From positions 1,476,584 through 1,540,583 of the forward strand of contig BPIR01000001.1 of assembly GCA_026004215.1 (NCBI GenBank): a DNA stretch of 64,000 nt, in the 5' to 3' direction. Shown piece after piece: positions 17,174-26,184 of the stretch. This DNA is from Candidatus Binatia bacterium (GTDB taxonomy: Bacteria; Desulfobacterota; Binatia; HRBIN30). The notes below the pieces were generated by a model, which was not told the DNA's origin, did no database searches, and saw only the letters and a program-made list of their open reading frames with translations. Made by a program: the position numbers and the translations under genes. Every line of letters begins with the position of its first letter. Position 1 is the first letter of the stretch.

Positions 17174-18751
17174 ATGGTGAAGATCACGGTTGACGGACGG
17201 GAAATCGAAGTGGCTGCGGACAGCATGTTGCTGCCTGCCTTGATCGAGGCGGGTATTCACGTGCCCCATTACTGCTGGCACCCTAAACTCTCCATCGATG
17301 GGAGTTGCCGGATGTGCCAGGTGGAGGTGGAAGGCAGCCCAAAACTCGTCATCGCGTGCAACACACCGGTCCGCGAAGGCATGGTGGTGCGTACCGACAC
17401 GCCGCGTGTGGCCAATGCCCGGCGGGGGGTGATGGAACTCCTACTCGTCAACCATCCTATCGATTGTCCGATCTGCGACAAAGCCGGCGAGTGCCTGCTG
17501 CAAGACTACTCGTACTCCTTCGGCAGCCGCGCATGCCGCACCGACGAACCCCGGCGCAAGTTGGAAAAACGAAAAGACATCGGCCCGCGGATGATTTTGG
17601 ACCAAGAGCGCTGCATTCTTTGCCGACGCTGCGTGCGGTTCTGTCGCGAGATCACCAAAACGAACGAGCTCGGCGTGTTCCAGATGGGCGACCGATCGGT
17701 GCTGGACGTCTTGCCCGACACCCCTTTGGCTAACGACTATTCCATGAACACGGCAGACATTTGCCCCGTGGGCGCCCTCGAAACCAAAGACTTCCATCAC
17801 AAACTGCGGGTTTGGTTTTTGAAGAAAACGCCCAGTGTATGCCCGAGCTGCAGCAACGGGTGCAACATCACGATCCAACACTACCGCAACCAGATTTGGC
17901 GCCTGATGCCGCGCCGCAACGATGCCGTGAACGACACTTGGATGTGCGACCACGGCCGGCTGCAGTACGCCTTCGCGCACGACACCAATCGGCTACGCCT
18001 TCCGATGGTTCGGCGGGGCGAAAAGCTGGAGGTGTGCGCTTGGGGCGAAGCCATTGCAGTGGCGAGCCGTTTGCTGCGCGACGCCGTCAAGCACAGCGGC
18101 CCCGAACGCATTGCCTTGTTGGCTTCACCGCACCTGACAAACGAAGAGCTTTTCCGCTTGGCGCAGCTAGCGCGGGTTTTGAACCTCCGCCACGTGGACA
18201 CCCCCGTGATCGTCGGACGCGGGGACAACTTCTTGATCCAACCCGAGAAGGCGGCAAACTTTACCGGTGCGCGCGAACTCGGGCTGGTGCCACGACCGGG
18301 CGGGCACGACGTTGCGGGAATTCTCGATTTGGCTCGCCGTGGCGAATTGGACGTCGTGTACGTGTGCGGCTCGGACTGGACTCGCGTGTTCCCGGAGTCC
18401 GAGTGGAAAGCGGCCTTGCGCGCGGTACGCTCCGTGATTGTCCAAGATTTGTTCGCGGATCCGCTCGGAGAATTTGCTTCGCTTCTGCTGCCGTCGCTCA
18501 GTTGGGCAGAAAAAAGCGGCACGTTTACGAACCGCAAACGGCGAGTGCAGCAAATCCACCGAGCCTTGGAGCCGCCCGAAGGGCAACCGAGCGACGGCGA
18601 AATCTTTACGCGTATTCTTGCGCAACTGGTCGAAGGCGAATGGAGTTTCGATCCGGCTAGCGTGTTTGCCGAAATCGCTCGCGAGCATGCGCCGTTTGCG
18701 AAGCTTTCGTACTCCGCAATCGGGTTGCACGGGCAAGAACTTGCTGCCTGA
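17174..18751 (+). CDS. nuoG: NADH-quinone oxidoreductase subunit G (short form)
   Basis: 525 residues, shorter than E. coli NuoG (about 900) because the C-terminal molybdopterin-fold part is reduced. The N-terminal 2Fe-2S ligands lie in HYCWHPKL and GSCRMCQ, then IACNT. The HxxxC-type ligand set is HPIDCPICDKAGEC, and 4Fe-4S cysteines follow in CILCRRCVRFC and CPVGAL. A further set, CPSCSNGC and then Cys after 27 residues (CxxCxxxCx27C), is the N7-type cluster found in E. coli NuoG and Thermus Nqo3. It transfers electrons from the NADH dehydrogenase module toward NuoI. It starts 33 bases after nuoB, with ATG at 17174, and ends 14 bases before nuoI. Confidence 0.93.
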   Translation: MVKITVDGREIEVAADSMLLPALIEAGIHVPHYCWHPKLSIDGSCRMCQVEVEGSPKLVIACNTPVREGMVVRTDTPRVANARRGVMELLLVNHPIDCPICDKAGECLLQDYSYSFGSRACRTDEPRRKLEKRKDIGPRMILDQERCILCRRCVRFCREITKTNELGVFQMGDRSVLDVLPDTPLANDYSMNTADICPVGALETKDFHHKLRVWFLKKTPSVCPSCSNGCNITIQHYRNQIWRLMPRRNDAVNDTWMCDHGRLQYAFAHDTNRLRLPMVRRGEKLEVCAWGEAIAVASRLLRDAVKHSGPERIALLASPHLTNEELFRLAQLARVLNLRHVDTPVIVGRGDNFLIQPEKAANFTGARELGLVPRPGGHDVAGILDLARRGELDVVYVCGSDWTRVFPESEWKAALRAVRSVIVQDLFADPLGEFASLLLPSLSWAEKSGTFTNRKRRVQQIHRALEPPEGQPSDGEIFTRILAQLVEGEWSFDPASVFAEIAREHAPFAKLSYSAIGLHGQELAA

Positions 18752-18765
18752 GGAGGCGGACGGGA

Positions 18766-19317
18766 ATGGCCACGCGAATCGTTACGGTCGAGCGACCCGC
18801 TCCCATGAGTGCCCCGGAAGGGGTCGTGCGGAGCGGCGCAGCGGTCCTCAAGGGCATGTGGATTGCCAGCCGCCACTTCTGGAGGAACCTCTGGGGATTT
18901 CTGCGGGGAAAGCCGACGGTGTTTACCGTTCAATACCCTGAAGAGCGGCTGGAACAACCACCCGCCTTCCGCGGCATGCCGGTGCTGGTGCAGATGGAGA
19001 ACGGCAAAGAGCGGTGTGTTGCTTGCGGGCTTTGCGAGTGGGCATGCCCGACGGATTGCATCACGATTTACCCTGCCGAAACGGAAGATGAAATCGAACG
19101 CTACCCGCGCGTCTTCGACATCGATATGTCTCGCTGCATGTTTTGTGGCCTTTGCGAAGAGGCCTGCCCTGAGGAAGCAATCGTCATGAGCCACAATGTC
19201 GAAATTGCCGCCTTTTCTCGCCGCGGCACCGTTTGGCACAAAGAGGATTTGCTGGTTCCCGCTAGCGAGCTCGAAAAAAACCGCTTTCGCCACATTCGTA
19301 GGACCTACGAACGGTGA
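18766..19317 (+). CDS. nuoI: NADH-quinone oxidoreductase subunit I
   Basis: 183 residues with two classic 4Fe-4S motifs, CVACGLCEWACP and CMFCGLCEEACP, binding clusters N6a and N6b that pass electrons to NuoB. The N-terminal amphipathic segment (WIASRHFWRNLWGFLRGKPTV) contacts the membrane arm in known complexes. GGAGG precedes ATG 18766. In many bacteria nuoI sits between nuoH and nuoJ; here it sits between nuoG and nuoCD, with no membrane-subunit gene near it. Confidence 0.96.
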   Translation: MATRIVTVERPAPMSAPEGVVRSGAAVLKGMWIASRHFWRNLWGFLRGKPTVFTVQYPEERLEQPPAFRGMPVLVQMENGKERCVACGLCEWACPTDCITIYPAETEDEIERYPRVFDIDMSRCMFCGLCEEACPEEAIVMSHNVEIAAFSRRGTVWHKEDLLVPASELEKNRFRHIRRTYER

Positions 19318-19364
19318 TTCGCTCGTTTCGAGTTTCCCGTTTTGGTCAGAAGATTGGTTGAACC

Positions 19365-21077
19365 ATGCCCCACAACGAACGCATACTCGCCACAATCCAG
19401 GCCCGCTGCGGCGACGCCATCGTCCGCACGGATACTTATCGAGGCGACCCCACCGCTCACATTCGCCGGGAGCGGCTGCTGGAGGTCGCACGCGTCCTGC
19501 GCGACGACACGGACCTCGCCTTCGATTTGCTCCTCGATGTCACCTGCGTGGATTACCTCGGGCAGGAGCCTCGGTTCGAGGTCGTGTATCATTTTTACTC
19601 CACCCGTCACCGCCATCGTTTGCGAGTCAAGGCTCGCGTGCCGGAGGCTGATCCCACCATTGACAGCTTGGTCCCCCTGTGGGTGGGGGCGAACTGGTTG
19701 GAGCGCGAAACGTACGACATGTACGGGATTCGGTTCCGGGGTCATCCCGACCTGAGGCGCATTTATCTTTACGAAGAATTCGAAGGGCATCCACTCCGCA
19801 AGGATTACCCAAAGGAAAAACGGCAACCGTTAATTGGTCCGGGCTCGAAAGGCACATACAAACCCCGCCCACCCGAAATTCCCCACGCCAGCCGCGTGGA
19901 AGGCATGCTCGGGGCGGAACTCATGCGGGTGCAGCTCGGGCCATCGCATCCGGCTACGCACGGCACCGTGCGTATCGTTCTCGATCTCGACGGAGAGACG
20001 ATCGTCAATGCCGACGTGGAAATCGGCTACCTGCACCGCGGCTTCGAAAAGGAGTGCGAGAGCGGCTTTTACTATCAGGCCATCCCGTACACCGACCGCC
20101 TGAATTACAGCTCCGCCATTTTGTGCAACGTCGGGTACTGCCTGGCCGTCGAGAAGCTCTTTGGCGTCGAGGTACCGCCGCGGGGGCAATTCGTACGCGT
20201 GATCGGCGGCGAGATTTCCCGCATTGCCGACCACCTCCTCTGCATCGGGGCCACCGCACTGGAACTCAATGCCTTTACGCCCTTTCTCTATGCCCTGGAA
20301 GCTCGCGAGCTCGCCTGGGACCTGATCAACGCACTTTGCGGAGCTCGCGTCACGAGCAATTTCGTGCGCATCGGAGGCGTGAGCGCAGATCTGCCGCCAG
20401 GCTTTGCCGAACTTTGCCAGCAAAACTTCAAGCGCATCTTGGAGCTTGTGGGCGATGCCGAAGGCATGCTGCTCGAAAACCCCATCTTTCGTGCCCGCAT
20501 GGAAGGGGTTTCCGTGATGTCCGCCGAGCGGCTGATTGCTTACGGTGTCACCGGACCATTATTGCGGGCCGCCGGAGTGGATTTGGACCTCCGCCGCGCC
20601 GAGCCCTATCTGGTGTACGACCAACTGGATTTCGACATCCCCGTGGGATCGCAAGGGGATAATCTAGACCGCTTCCTCATCCGCCTCGCCGAGCTGCGGC
20701 AGAGTATCCGCATCGTCGAGCAATGCTTGAAGATGTTGCCGCCCGGGCCCGTGGACATCGACGATCCAGCGCTGCGTTTCCCTCCGAAGGGACGGGTATT
20801 CACTCGCATGGAAGACATGATCAATCAGTTCAAGCTGGTCACCGAAGGCCCCAAGCCGCCGCCCGGCGAGGTTTACTTCGCCATCGAGTCCGCCAATGGA
20901 GAGCTGGGTTACTATCTCGTGAGCGACGGCACCGGCAAACCCTATAAGTGCCGCGCCCGCACGCCGAGCTTTTCCAACACGCAACCATTAGCGGAGATGG
21001 TGCGGGGGCGGCTGCTGGCCGATATCGTACCCACGTTCGACATGATCAACATGATCGGAGGCGAGTGTGATCGTTGA
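19365..21077 (+). CDS. nuoCD: fused NADH-quinone oxidoreductase subunits C and D
   Basis: 570 residues. Residues 1-about 165 are NuoC (30-kDa subunit; ERETYDMYGIRFRGHPDLRR), and about 185-570 are NuoD (49-kDa subunit; GPSHPATHGTVR near the quinone site, and GSQGDNLDRFLIRLAELRQS). The same fusion occurs in E. coli and other bacteria, so it is not unusual by itself. NuoD forms the quinone-binding cavity with NuoB. Its stop lies 11 bases inside the following nuoEF frame, so translation is coupled. Confidence 0.95.
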   Translation: MPHNERILATIQARCGDAIVRTDTYRGDPTAHIRRERLLEVARVLRDDTDLAFDLLLDVTCVDYLGQEPRFEVVYHFYSTRHRHRLRVKARVPEADPTIDSLVPLWVGANWLERETYDMYGIRFRGHPDLRRIYLYEEFEGHPLRKDYPKEKRQPLIGPGSKGTYKPRPPEIPHASRVEGMLGAELMRVQLGPSHPATHGTVRIVLDLDGETIVNADVEIGYLHRGFEKECESGFYYQAIPYTDRLNYSSAILCNVGYCLAVEKLFGVEVPPRGQFVRVIGGEISRIADHLLCIGATALELNAFTPFLYALEARELAWDLINALCGARVTSNFVRIGGVSADLPPGFAELCQQNFKRILELVGDAEGMLLENPIFRARMEGVSVMSAERLIAYGVTGPLLRAAGVDLDLRRAEPYLVYDQLDFDIPVGSQGDNLDRFLIRLAELRQSIRIVEQCLKMLPPGPVDIDDPALRFPPKGRVFTRMEDMINQFKLVTEGPKPPPGEVYFAIESANGELGYYLVSDGTGKPYKCRARTPSFSNTQPLAEMVRGRLLADIVPTFDMINMIGGECDR

Positions 21078-22908
21078 CCATCCTGCAGCAAAGAAGATAA
21101 CTCCCCCGCCCCGTCGCGATGGCCAACTTCTGTCGGATTCGGTTCGCGCCAAAATCCTGGCCGAGGCCGCCAACTACCCGCAGGCGCGCTCCGCGCTACT
21201 TGCGGCGCTCCATTTAGCGCAAGCGGAACACGGCTGGATTTCTCCTCCACTGGTCCGGGAGATCGCCGAACTGCTCGGCCTCCTGCCGATCCAAGTGCAA
21301 GAGGTGGTTTCGTTTTACCCCATGTTCCACAGCCGCCCGAAGGGACGATGCCACATCCAAGTGTGCACAAATATCGCCTGTGCCGCGGCCGGGGCGAGAA
21401 AGCTGGTGCGGCAAATCGAAGACGCCCTCGGGATTCGCGCTGGGGAGACGACCGCGGATGGGGCTTTCTCCCTCGCAGAAGTGGAATGCTTGGGTTCCTG
21501 CGGCACGGCGCCGGTGGTGCAAGTCAACAACGACCCGTACATCGAATGCGCCACTGCCGGCGACGTGGCCGCCATTCTCCGCGGGGAAAAAGTCGAACGC
21601 CCGAGCCCGATGATTTCGCTCATCCCCGAGGGGGTCGAAGGATACTTACTGCCGCCGAATGGCGTGAACCGCACGGAAATCGATGACTACCTCGCGGCGG
21701 GCGGATATGAGCAGGCCCGCCGGGCCTGGCTCGAACTGGAGCCCGAAACCATCACGGAAATCGTCAAGGAGTCGGGGTTGCGCGGGCGCGGCGGAGCCGG
21801 GTTTGTCACCGGCCTCAAATGGGGATTTATGCCGAAGAACGCGGACAAACCGTGCTACCTCGCCGTCAACGGCGACGAAAGTGAGCCCGGTACGTTCAAA
21901 GACCGGCAAATTCTCGAGCGGAACCCTCACCAATTTATCGAAGGCGCACTCATCGCGGGGCGAGCGATTCGTGCGGTGGCGGCCTACGTATACCTGCGCG
22001 GCGAATACACGGTACCGTACCTGCGCCTCATGCATGCCATCGAACAAGCCTACCAGCGTGGCTTTTTGGGTGACAACGTGTTCGGCTCGGGCCGCTCGTT
22101 CCACATGTTCGTACAAAGGGGCGCAGGGGCGTACATTTGCGGGGAAGAAACGGGCATGATCGAATCCATGGAGGGCAAAAAGGGCCAGCCGCGCAAACGC
22201 CCCCCCTTCCCGGCCGCTTACGGGCTTTGGGGCTGCCCGACGACGGTGAACAATCTCGAGACGATCACGCACGTGCCCGTGATCCTGCGCAACGGCGCGG
22301 CTTGGTTTCGCCAGCGCGGCACGGAGAGGAGCACCGGGAACACTTTGTTTGGCATCAGTGGACACGTAAAACGCCCCGGGGTTTACGAACTCCCTCTCGG
22401 CACACGGCTGCGAGATATTATCGAAAAGTATGCCGGTGGTATGGCCAACGGACGGCCTCCCAAGGCCATCATCCCCGGAGGCGTCTCTATGCCCGTGCTC
22501 ACGGCAGAGCACCTGGATACACCCATGGACCATGACTCGCTGCAGCGCGCGGGCAGCTTGCTGGGAACCGCCGGCATCGTCGTTTTGGACGACTCCACGT
22601 GTCCCGTACGCGCCGCGGGCGTGATCGCCCGCTTCTTTCGCCACGAAAGTTGCGGGCAGTGCACGCAATGCCGAGAAGGCACTGGGTTTCTGTACAAATT
22701 GCTCAAACGAATCGAGAGCGGGCAAGCTAGCCCCGCCGACCTTCAAACGATCGAGGACGTCTGCGGCTACATGGAGGGGCAAACCATTTGCGCGCTGTCC
22801 GACGCCGCCGCATGGGCTGCCGGCAACTTCTTGCGCCGCTTCCGCGCCGACTTCGAAGCGCACTTGACGCAAAAGGGCTGCCCCTTCCCGGAAAGCTTCG
22901 AGATGTAG
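21067..22908 (+). CDS. nuoEF: fused NADH-quinone oxidoreductase subunits E and F
   Basis: 613 residues in one frame. Residues about 25-180 are NuoE: the N1a 2Fe-2S ligands CTNIAC (Cx4C) and CLGSCG (Cx3C). Residues about 195-613 are NuoF: FMN/NADH loops RGRGGAGFVTGLKW and GAGAYICGEET, then N3 ligands SCGQCTQCREG and the later TICALSDAA cysteine. Together they form the NADH-oxidising tip of complex I. Usually nuoE and nuoF are separate genes. The start is GTG 21067, overlapping nuoCD by 11 bases, with GGAGG at 21057-21061. The linker between domains is short (about residues 180-195). Confidence 0.94.
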   Translation: MIVDHPAAKKITPPPRRDGQLLSDSVRAKILAEAANYPQARSALLAALHLAQAEHGWISPPLVREIAELLGLLPIQVQEVVSFYPMFHSRPKGRCHIQVCTNIACAAAGARKLVRQIEDALGIRAGETTADGAFSLAEVECLGSCGTAPVVQVNNDPYIECATAGDVAAILRGEKVERPSPMISLIPEGVEGYLLPPNGVNRTEIDDYLAAGGYEQARRAWLELEPETITEIVKESGLRGRGGAGFVTGLKWGFMPKNADKPCYLAVNGDESEPGTFKDRQILERNPHQFIEGALIAGRAIRAVAAYVYLRGEYTVPYLRLMHAIEQAYQRGFLGDNVFGSGRSFHMFVQRGAGAYICGEETGMIESMEGKKGQPRKRPPFPAAYGLWGCPTTVNNLETITHVPVILRNGAAWFRQRGTERSTGNTLFGISGHVKRPGVYELPLGTRLRDIIEKYAGGMANGRPPKAIIPGGVSMPVLTAEHLDTPMDHDSLQRAGSLLGTAGIVVLDDSTCPVRAAGVIARFFRHESCGQCTQCREGTGFLYKLLKRIESGQASPADLQTIEDVCGYMEGQTICALSDAAAWAAGNFLRRFRADFEAHLTQKGCPFPESFEM

Positions 22909-22956
22909 CGCGGCGACCGAGTACGACCCCTTTTCCCTGTACAGGAGCGCGACCCC

Positions 22957-23829
22957 GTGTCGGACATTGTCGGGCCCACGTCGCATTACTTTTACTCGCA
23001 GCGTTTGAAACTCCACTACGTGGACTGGGGAAACTCCCAAGCCCCACCGCTGCTGCTGATTCATGGCGGCCGCGACCACGCCCGCAACTGGGACTGGGTG
23101 GCTCTTCGGCTGCGCCACCGCTACCACATCATCGCACCTGACTTGCGCGGGCACGGGGACTCCCAGTGGGCCATCGGTGGAGCATATACGGTGGCCGATT
23201 ACGTCCTCGACCTGGCCCAACTCATCGAAGCGCTGGAACTGCCAGAGCTGGTTCTGCTCGGACACTCACTCGGAGGATCCGTGGCCCTCCATTACGCCGG
23301 CACATATCCCGAGCGCGTCCGGAAAGTCATCGCCATCGAGGGGCTCGGCCCCCCGCCATGGCTCATGACCGAACGGCCCCCGCATCAGCGCATGCGGGAG
23401 TGGGTCGCGGAGATGCAGGCACTCGCCCGCCGCCATCCGCGGCGATATGCATCGCTGAACGAGGCCATGGCGCGGATGCGCGAGGCCAACCCACACCTCA
23501 GCGAAGAACAAGCGCACCACCTGACCGTCCACGGTTGCTACCGAGCGGAAGACGGTACCTACCTCTGGAAGTTCGACAACTATGTGCGCGCCACTTCGCC
23601 GTACCTCAGCAGCATGCGCGAGGCACGCGAAATCTGGGGTCAAATTGCATGTCCGGTTCTTTTGATCCGCGGCGAAGAATCCTGGGCTTCGGACCCGAGT
23701 CAGGACGGCCGTGCCTCGGCGTTCCGCGACGCCACCGTCGTCAACATCCCCAGGGCAGGACACTGGGTCCACCACGACCAACTCGATGCTTTTCTCGCTG
23801 CCGTAGAAGAATTCCTGCAGCGCGATTGA
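22957..23829 (+). CDS. alpha/beta-fold hydrolase
   Basis: 290 residues of the epoxide-hydrolase/MhpC-like class. The nucleophile elbow GHSLGGSVAL (Ser about 104), the oxyanion HGG near 36, and the C-terminal histidine in GHWVHHDQ form the catalytic set. Substrate is unknown. GTG 22957 is preceded by AGGAG. It follows the nuo cluster after 48 bases and may be transcribed with it, but no functional link is evident. Confidence 0.88.
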   Translation: MSDIVGPTSHYFYSQRLKLHYVDWGNSQAPPLLLIHGGRDHARNWDWVALRLRHRYHIIAPDLRGHGDSQWAIGGAYTVADYVLDLAQLIEALELPELVLLGHSLGGSVALHYAGTYPERVRKVIAIEGLGPPPWLMTERPPHQRMREWVAEMQALARRHPRRYASLNEAMARMREANPHLSEEQAHHLTVHGCYRAEDGTYLWKFDNYVRATSPYLSSMREAREIWGQIACPVLLIRGEESWASDPSQDGRASAFRDATVVNIPRAGHWVHHDQLDAFLAAVEEFLQRD

Positions 23830-23839
23830 TGCCGCCGGG

Positions 23840-24862
23840 TCAAACAGGCCGGTCGGGTTGAATGATCTCTTCGACCGTCATGGCTTGGCGTTGCCGGAAC
23901 GGCTCGACGCGGATCGGACAGTCCGGAAGCTCGCATTGCGCGCAGTACAAGCGGCGACAAGGATCCGTATGAAACACGATCTCTCCGGCCAAGGCACCCG
24001 CCGCCATCACGTCGCGCTCGAACGCGTCGGCCTCGTCATGAGCATGTTTGACCGTCCAAAACTCGGGCACAACGAGATGCGCATCGACGTGCGTGAATCG
24101 CCCGGAACGAATTGCGCGGGTGTTGTGGATGCGCACGATCCCCGGCCGCATCGCCTGGTTCATGGCTTGCACCAGCCGCTGGAGCAGTTGCGGGTCTTCC
24201 TCGTCCAGCAAGCCGCCCGCCGCATAGCGAACCAAACGAAAGCCCGTGAAGGCCAAATGCACCGCCACCCCTGCCGCCACCAGGGGATCGAGCCACACTA
24301 CATCGGTAAGCCACACCAGGAGCAACCCCACGACAACCGCGGCACTCGTCCAAAAGTCAGAAATGACGTGCTGGCCATCGGCGACCAGCGCCAACGACTG
24401 GCAACGCCGCCCCGTGCGGACCAGGTACACGCCCAACAGCAAATTGGCGATGCCGGCCGCCGCCGTAATCGCCATACCCGTGTCGAGCTGTTGCAAAGTG
24501 GGCCCTTGCCACAGCACGTGCGCAGCCTCGTAAAAAATCATCACCGCCGCGAATGCAATTAAACCCCCTTCGAAGGCGGCGGAAAAAAACTCGATCTTCC
24601 CGTGACCGTAGGGATGGCTGCGGTCCGCTGGCCGGCCCGCAAACACTAAACCGCCCAGTGCGAACAGAGCCGCAACCACGTTCACGATGCTTTCCAGCGC
24701 GTCCGAGAAGACCGCACTGGAACCGGTGAGCTGATACGCCACAAACTTGAGCACCAGCAAGACGCTACCCACCGCAAGCGAGACGAACCCAGCCGTGATG
24801 CGGGCTCGCTGTTCGGACTCGCCACTCACAACCGCAACGGCGGGCAAAGGCGGCACTGCCAT
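23840..24862 (-). CDS. cation diffusion facilitator family metal transporter with cysteine-rich tail
   Basis: 340 residues with six membrane helices between about 20 and 215 and a cytoplasmic metal-binding domain after that. Proton-coupled export of Zn, Fe, Mn or similar is expected. Site A residues are in helix 2 (Asp54 in SDALESIVN) and helix 5 (His165/Asp169 in ADGQHVISD); the fourth usual ligand in helix 2 is replaced by Ser58 next to Glu57. After the normal C-terminal domain a tail carries four cysteines, C302-x4-C307-x2-C310-x4-C315, able to hold a metal. ATG 24862 is used; the longer frame runs through the intergenic gap. The gene lies downstream of the metallo-beta-lactamase gene. Confidence 0.88.
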   Translation of the reverse strand: MAVPPLPAVAVVSGESEQRARITAGFVSLAVGSVLLVLKFVAYQLTGSSAVFSDALESIVNVVAALFALGGLVFAGRPADRSHPYGHGKIEFFSAAFEGGLIAFAAVMIFYEAAHVLWQGPTLQQLDTGMAITAAAGIANLLLGVYLVRTGRRCQSLALVADGQHVISDFWTSAAVVVGLLLVWLTDVVWLDPLVAAGVAVHLAFTGFRLVRYAAGGLLDEEDPQLLQRLVQAMNQAMRPGIVRIHNTRAIRSGRFTHVDAHLVVPEFWTVKHAHDEADAFERDVMAAGALAGEIVFHTDPCRRLYCAQCELPDCPIRVEPFRQRQAMTVEEIIQPDRPV

Positions 24863-24902
24863 AAGCCGGAAATTAAAAGAAAATCGGCGCGCGGCAAAAG
24901 GT

Positions 24903-26165
24903 TCAACCCGAACGGCCGACTGCAAAAGAACCTCCGGCCGGAGGGAGCGGTTCTTCACCGAGCGCAATGCGCGCGTCGTTCATCGCTGCACGGTAAATTC
25001 CCTGAGCCATCAGCGACGGCTCTTCCGCCAGGCGCGCAGCGTACACGTCGCGTTTGAGCTCCTGAGCTGGCCGGTACTGCGGCTCGGCCCGTGTGACCCA
25101 CTCGGCCAAATGGGCCGCAAGTTTCGTTTGCCCGGCCGCAAGCAGTTCGCGACCACGGCGCACGAGAGCATCGGCACCGCCGGCGAGGCGAACAATTTCC
25201 TTTCCCTGCTCGCCCCAAGGCGCCGGCAGTAAATCGGCCGCATTGCCATTCCACCAACCGCCCCACAGGCGCAAGAGGTTACGCACGATGAATTTCGGAT
25301 GATCGTACTGTGGCTGCAAATACGGCCGGCGGCTCAGTTCTGGGTCGGGTTCCACGGCGTGGAAAATGTCTTCTGGGCTTTCCCCGCGATTCATTCGTTG
25401 CAGCACCTGTTCGATGATGACCCGCAGGTAGCGTGCCGTATCCAAAAGCACGGTGCGTACGGCATCCTTGCCTTGCACCACGAGACCGTGTCCGGGGAAC
25501 AAATACTCGGCTCCAAGAGCCGCCATCTCCTCCAGCGCCTCCGCCCACTCTTCGGGATAACGCTGGACCTTTTGGGGATTCCCGCAGTTCGGCGACATCC
25601 AAATAATCAAGTCCCCGCAAAATAGATAACCTCGCTCGCGGATGAACAGGTAACACGCATCGTCCGTCTCGCCCCGCGCCGCCCGATATTCCAGAGTGAA
25701 CGCTCCAAGGCGTTGGACGAGATGGTCTCGAAAGGTCAGGTTCGGCCAAATGAACGAGCGCGGGAACATCGGCTGCGGCAGACTGAACTGCCGCTGGTTG
25801 ATGCGCGCGTTCCAACCATGCGTGCGCTCGTAGCGGCGAAAGCGCGCCACGCAGTTTTCCTGCGCCACGATGAGCGGACGTTCTCCCGCCTCCAAAAATG
25901 GCCGCAAACCGAACGCATGATCGGCATGACCGTGAGTGTACACGGCCGTCCGTAACGGGGCCTTCGTCCAGTTGCGCACGGCCTCGTGAAACACGGGCGC
26001 CAGGTGCTCGAAACCGGGGTCTACAAGCACGAGCGCTTCTTCCAGCCGCACCGCATAATTGTTCACGAAGCTCGAAAACATCAGCACGCCGGGCGCAACT
26101 TCGTGCGGCTCGCAGAAAAACTTTGGCTCGGCCGTCCACGGCTCCCTTGTGACCATCGTACTCAT
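24903..26165 (-). CDS. metallo-beta-lactamase-fold hydrolase with alkyl-sulfatase-type dimerisation domain
   Basis: 420 residues. The zinc motif HGHADH is near residue 78, followed by CGDLIIW and PGHGLV further on, giving a two-zinc hydrolase site. The C-terminal half (about 275-420) is helical and resembles the dimerisation and linker domain of SdsA1-type alkyl sulfatases (RPYLQPQYDHPKFIVRNLLR). A true SdsA1 is about 650 residues and has an SCP2 domain at the end, which is missing here, so the substrate (sulfate ester or another hydrolysable lipid) is open. GGAG lies 9 bases before ATG 26165. It shares a strand with the downstream CDF gene, 40 bases apart. Confidence 0.85.
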   Translation of the reverse strand: MSTMVTREPWTAEPKFFCEPHEVAPGVLMFSSFVNNYAVRLEEALVLVDPGFEHLAPVFHEAVRNWTKAPLRTAVYTHGHADHAFGLRPFLEAGERPLIVAQENCVARFRRYERTHGWNARINQRQFSLPQPMFPRSFIWPNLTFRDHLVQRLGAFTLEYRAARGETDDACYLFIRERGYLFCGDLIIWMSPNCGNPQKVQRYPEEWAEALEEMAALGAEYLFPGHGLVVQGKDAVRTVLLDTARYLRVIIEQVLQRMNRGESPEDIFHAVEPDPELSRRPYLQPQYDHPKFIVRNLLRLWGGWWNGNAADLLPAPWGEQGKEIVRLAGGADALVRRGRELLAAGQTKLAAHLAEWVTRAEPQYRPAQELKRDVYAARLAEEPSLMAQGIYRAAMNDARIALGEEPLPPAGGSFAVGRSG

Positions 26166-26184
26166 CTATCGCGGCTCCTTTGCC

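Noticed and set aside
17881..19491. 536-codon minus-strand open frame over nuoG, nuoI and nuoCD
   Set aside because: It is antisense to three certain genes and has no domain or ribosome site; long antisense frames are expected at this GC content.
21646..23265. 539-codon minus-strand open frame over nuoEF and the hydrolase
   Set aside because: Antisense to well-supported genes; low-complexity translation.
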